Below the pieces are notes generated by a model, which did no database searches, was not told where the DNA came from, and worked only from the letters and a program-made list of their open reading frames with translations. Below are positions 63,838 through 64,000 of a stretch of DNA of 64,000 bases, piece after piece. How positions within the stretch are numbered: the first letter of the stretch is position 1; every line of letters begins with the position of its first letter. Origin of the DNA: CAIJNA01 sp964516815 (GTDB lineage: Bacteria; Campylobacterota; Campylobacteria; Campylobacterales; Arcobacteraceae); the NCBI GenBank assembly GCA_964516815.1, contig CAZEXK010000005.1, positions 19,313 through 83,312 of the forward strand. The letters are read 5' to 3'. Position numbers and translations under genes: made by a program.

Positions 63838-63859
63838 TAAATATTATATCTGGTTTAAT

Positions 63860-64000
63860 GAAAAATATGGGTGCATAAAAACTCAAGTAAAGTACGATAT
63901 TATAGGAGTAAAAGAAGGCTTATTTATAAATGGATGTAAAAAAATACTAAAACTTGTCCAAATTGTTTAAAAAATAACACAAGAAAAAGAGGTATTAGAA
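63860..64000 (+). pseudogene. Broken open frame with zinc-ribbon-like end (partial)
   Basis: From 63860 one frame reads MKNMGA, stops, then continues KTQVKYDIIGVKEGLFINGC (63881-63940). After a 7-A run the coherent reading moves to another frame: NTKTCPNCLKNNTRKRGI. One extra A would join the two into a CPNC zinc-ribbon-like protein. It is decayed or carries a sequencing error, and the window ends within it. Confidence 0.3.

Overview
The window is AT-rich, almost entirely coding, and looks like a chromosome segment of a Campylobacterota (Epsilonproteobacteria) bacterium, most likely of the Arcobacteraceae. The evidence is the gene order ferredoxin-ndk-DUF177-rpmF-plsX-fabH, a complex I operon whose NuoE and NuoF are not the usual NADH-oxidising subunits, a Csd4/Pgp1-type peptidoglycan carboxypeptidase with the Gln/Glu zinc motif, and a flavodoxin operon behind Fur-like boxes. 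I saw no rRNA, tRNA, CRISPR array or complete insertion sequence.

Layout. 1-3100: tail of a ferredoxin gene, then ndk, a DUF177 protein, rpmF, plsX and fabH (plus strand). 3093-5047: an SspB-like protein and a pabB/pabC-like pair (minus). 5246-22654: a 15-gene nuo operon (nuoABCD, a small NuoE-like protein, a NuoF-like/GltD-like fusion, two tandem nuoG, nuoHIJKLMN). 22688-29268: minus-strand genes for a phosphatase, an EptA-like transferase, truA, an LptF/G permease, a prepilin peptidase, uppS and coaBC. 29455-30134: a DUF1059 gene, a 100-N assembly gap whose flanks repeat 55 bases exactly, and a probable YcaQ-family gene remnant. 30205-31713: two cell-envelope proteins. 31714-32267: an ORF-poor stretch with raised GC. 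32268-39268: rpsU, then moaC, DUF493, HIT, a Tat-type VanY peptidase, Csd4, CcoG, LuxS, an MnmD-like methyltransferase and a LUD protein. 39280-46816: a CinA-like protein, adk, fusA, rpsG, rpsL, holA and rnr (minus). 46924-53951: a small secreted protein, selO, a MOSC protein, ilvC, a YibQ-like deacetylase, dprA, and a lipoprotein/secreted-protein pair. 54098-60253: glmU, a MidA-like methyltransferase, a TolC-family protein, argD, a histidine-kinase remnant and a membrane phosphoesterase. 60324-61901: recJ. 62279-63744: the flavodoxin operon.

How the genes fit together. The dominant system is respiratory complex I with a rebuilt electron-input end. The FMN/NADH domain of NuoF is absent. In its place a NuoF-type iron-sulphur segment, lacking one cysteine, is fused to a GltD/NfnB-like flavoprotein, and two NuoG paralogues follow, only one of which keeps the N7 cluster ligands. 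A flavodoxin, the proposed donor in Campylobacter, lies at the far end of the window. Other groups serve envelope building (uppS, glmU, LptF/G, EptA-like, VanY, Csd4, OmpA-like), translation (rpsL-rpsG-fusA, rpsU, rpmF) and DNA metabolism (holA, recJ, dprA).

The items most worth a second look are the modified complex I module, the gap with its 55-base flanking repeat, the ORF-poor interval at 31.85-32.27 kb, the 117-bp inverted-repeat element at 62.1 kb, and two gene remnants. All assignments come from reading the sequence; no database search was run.
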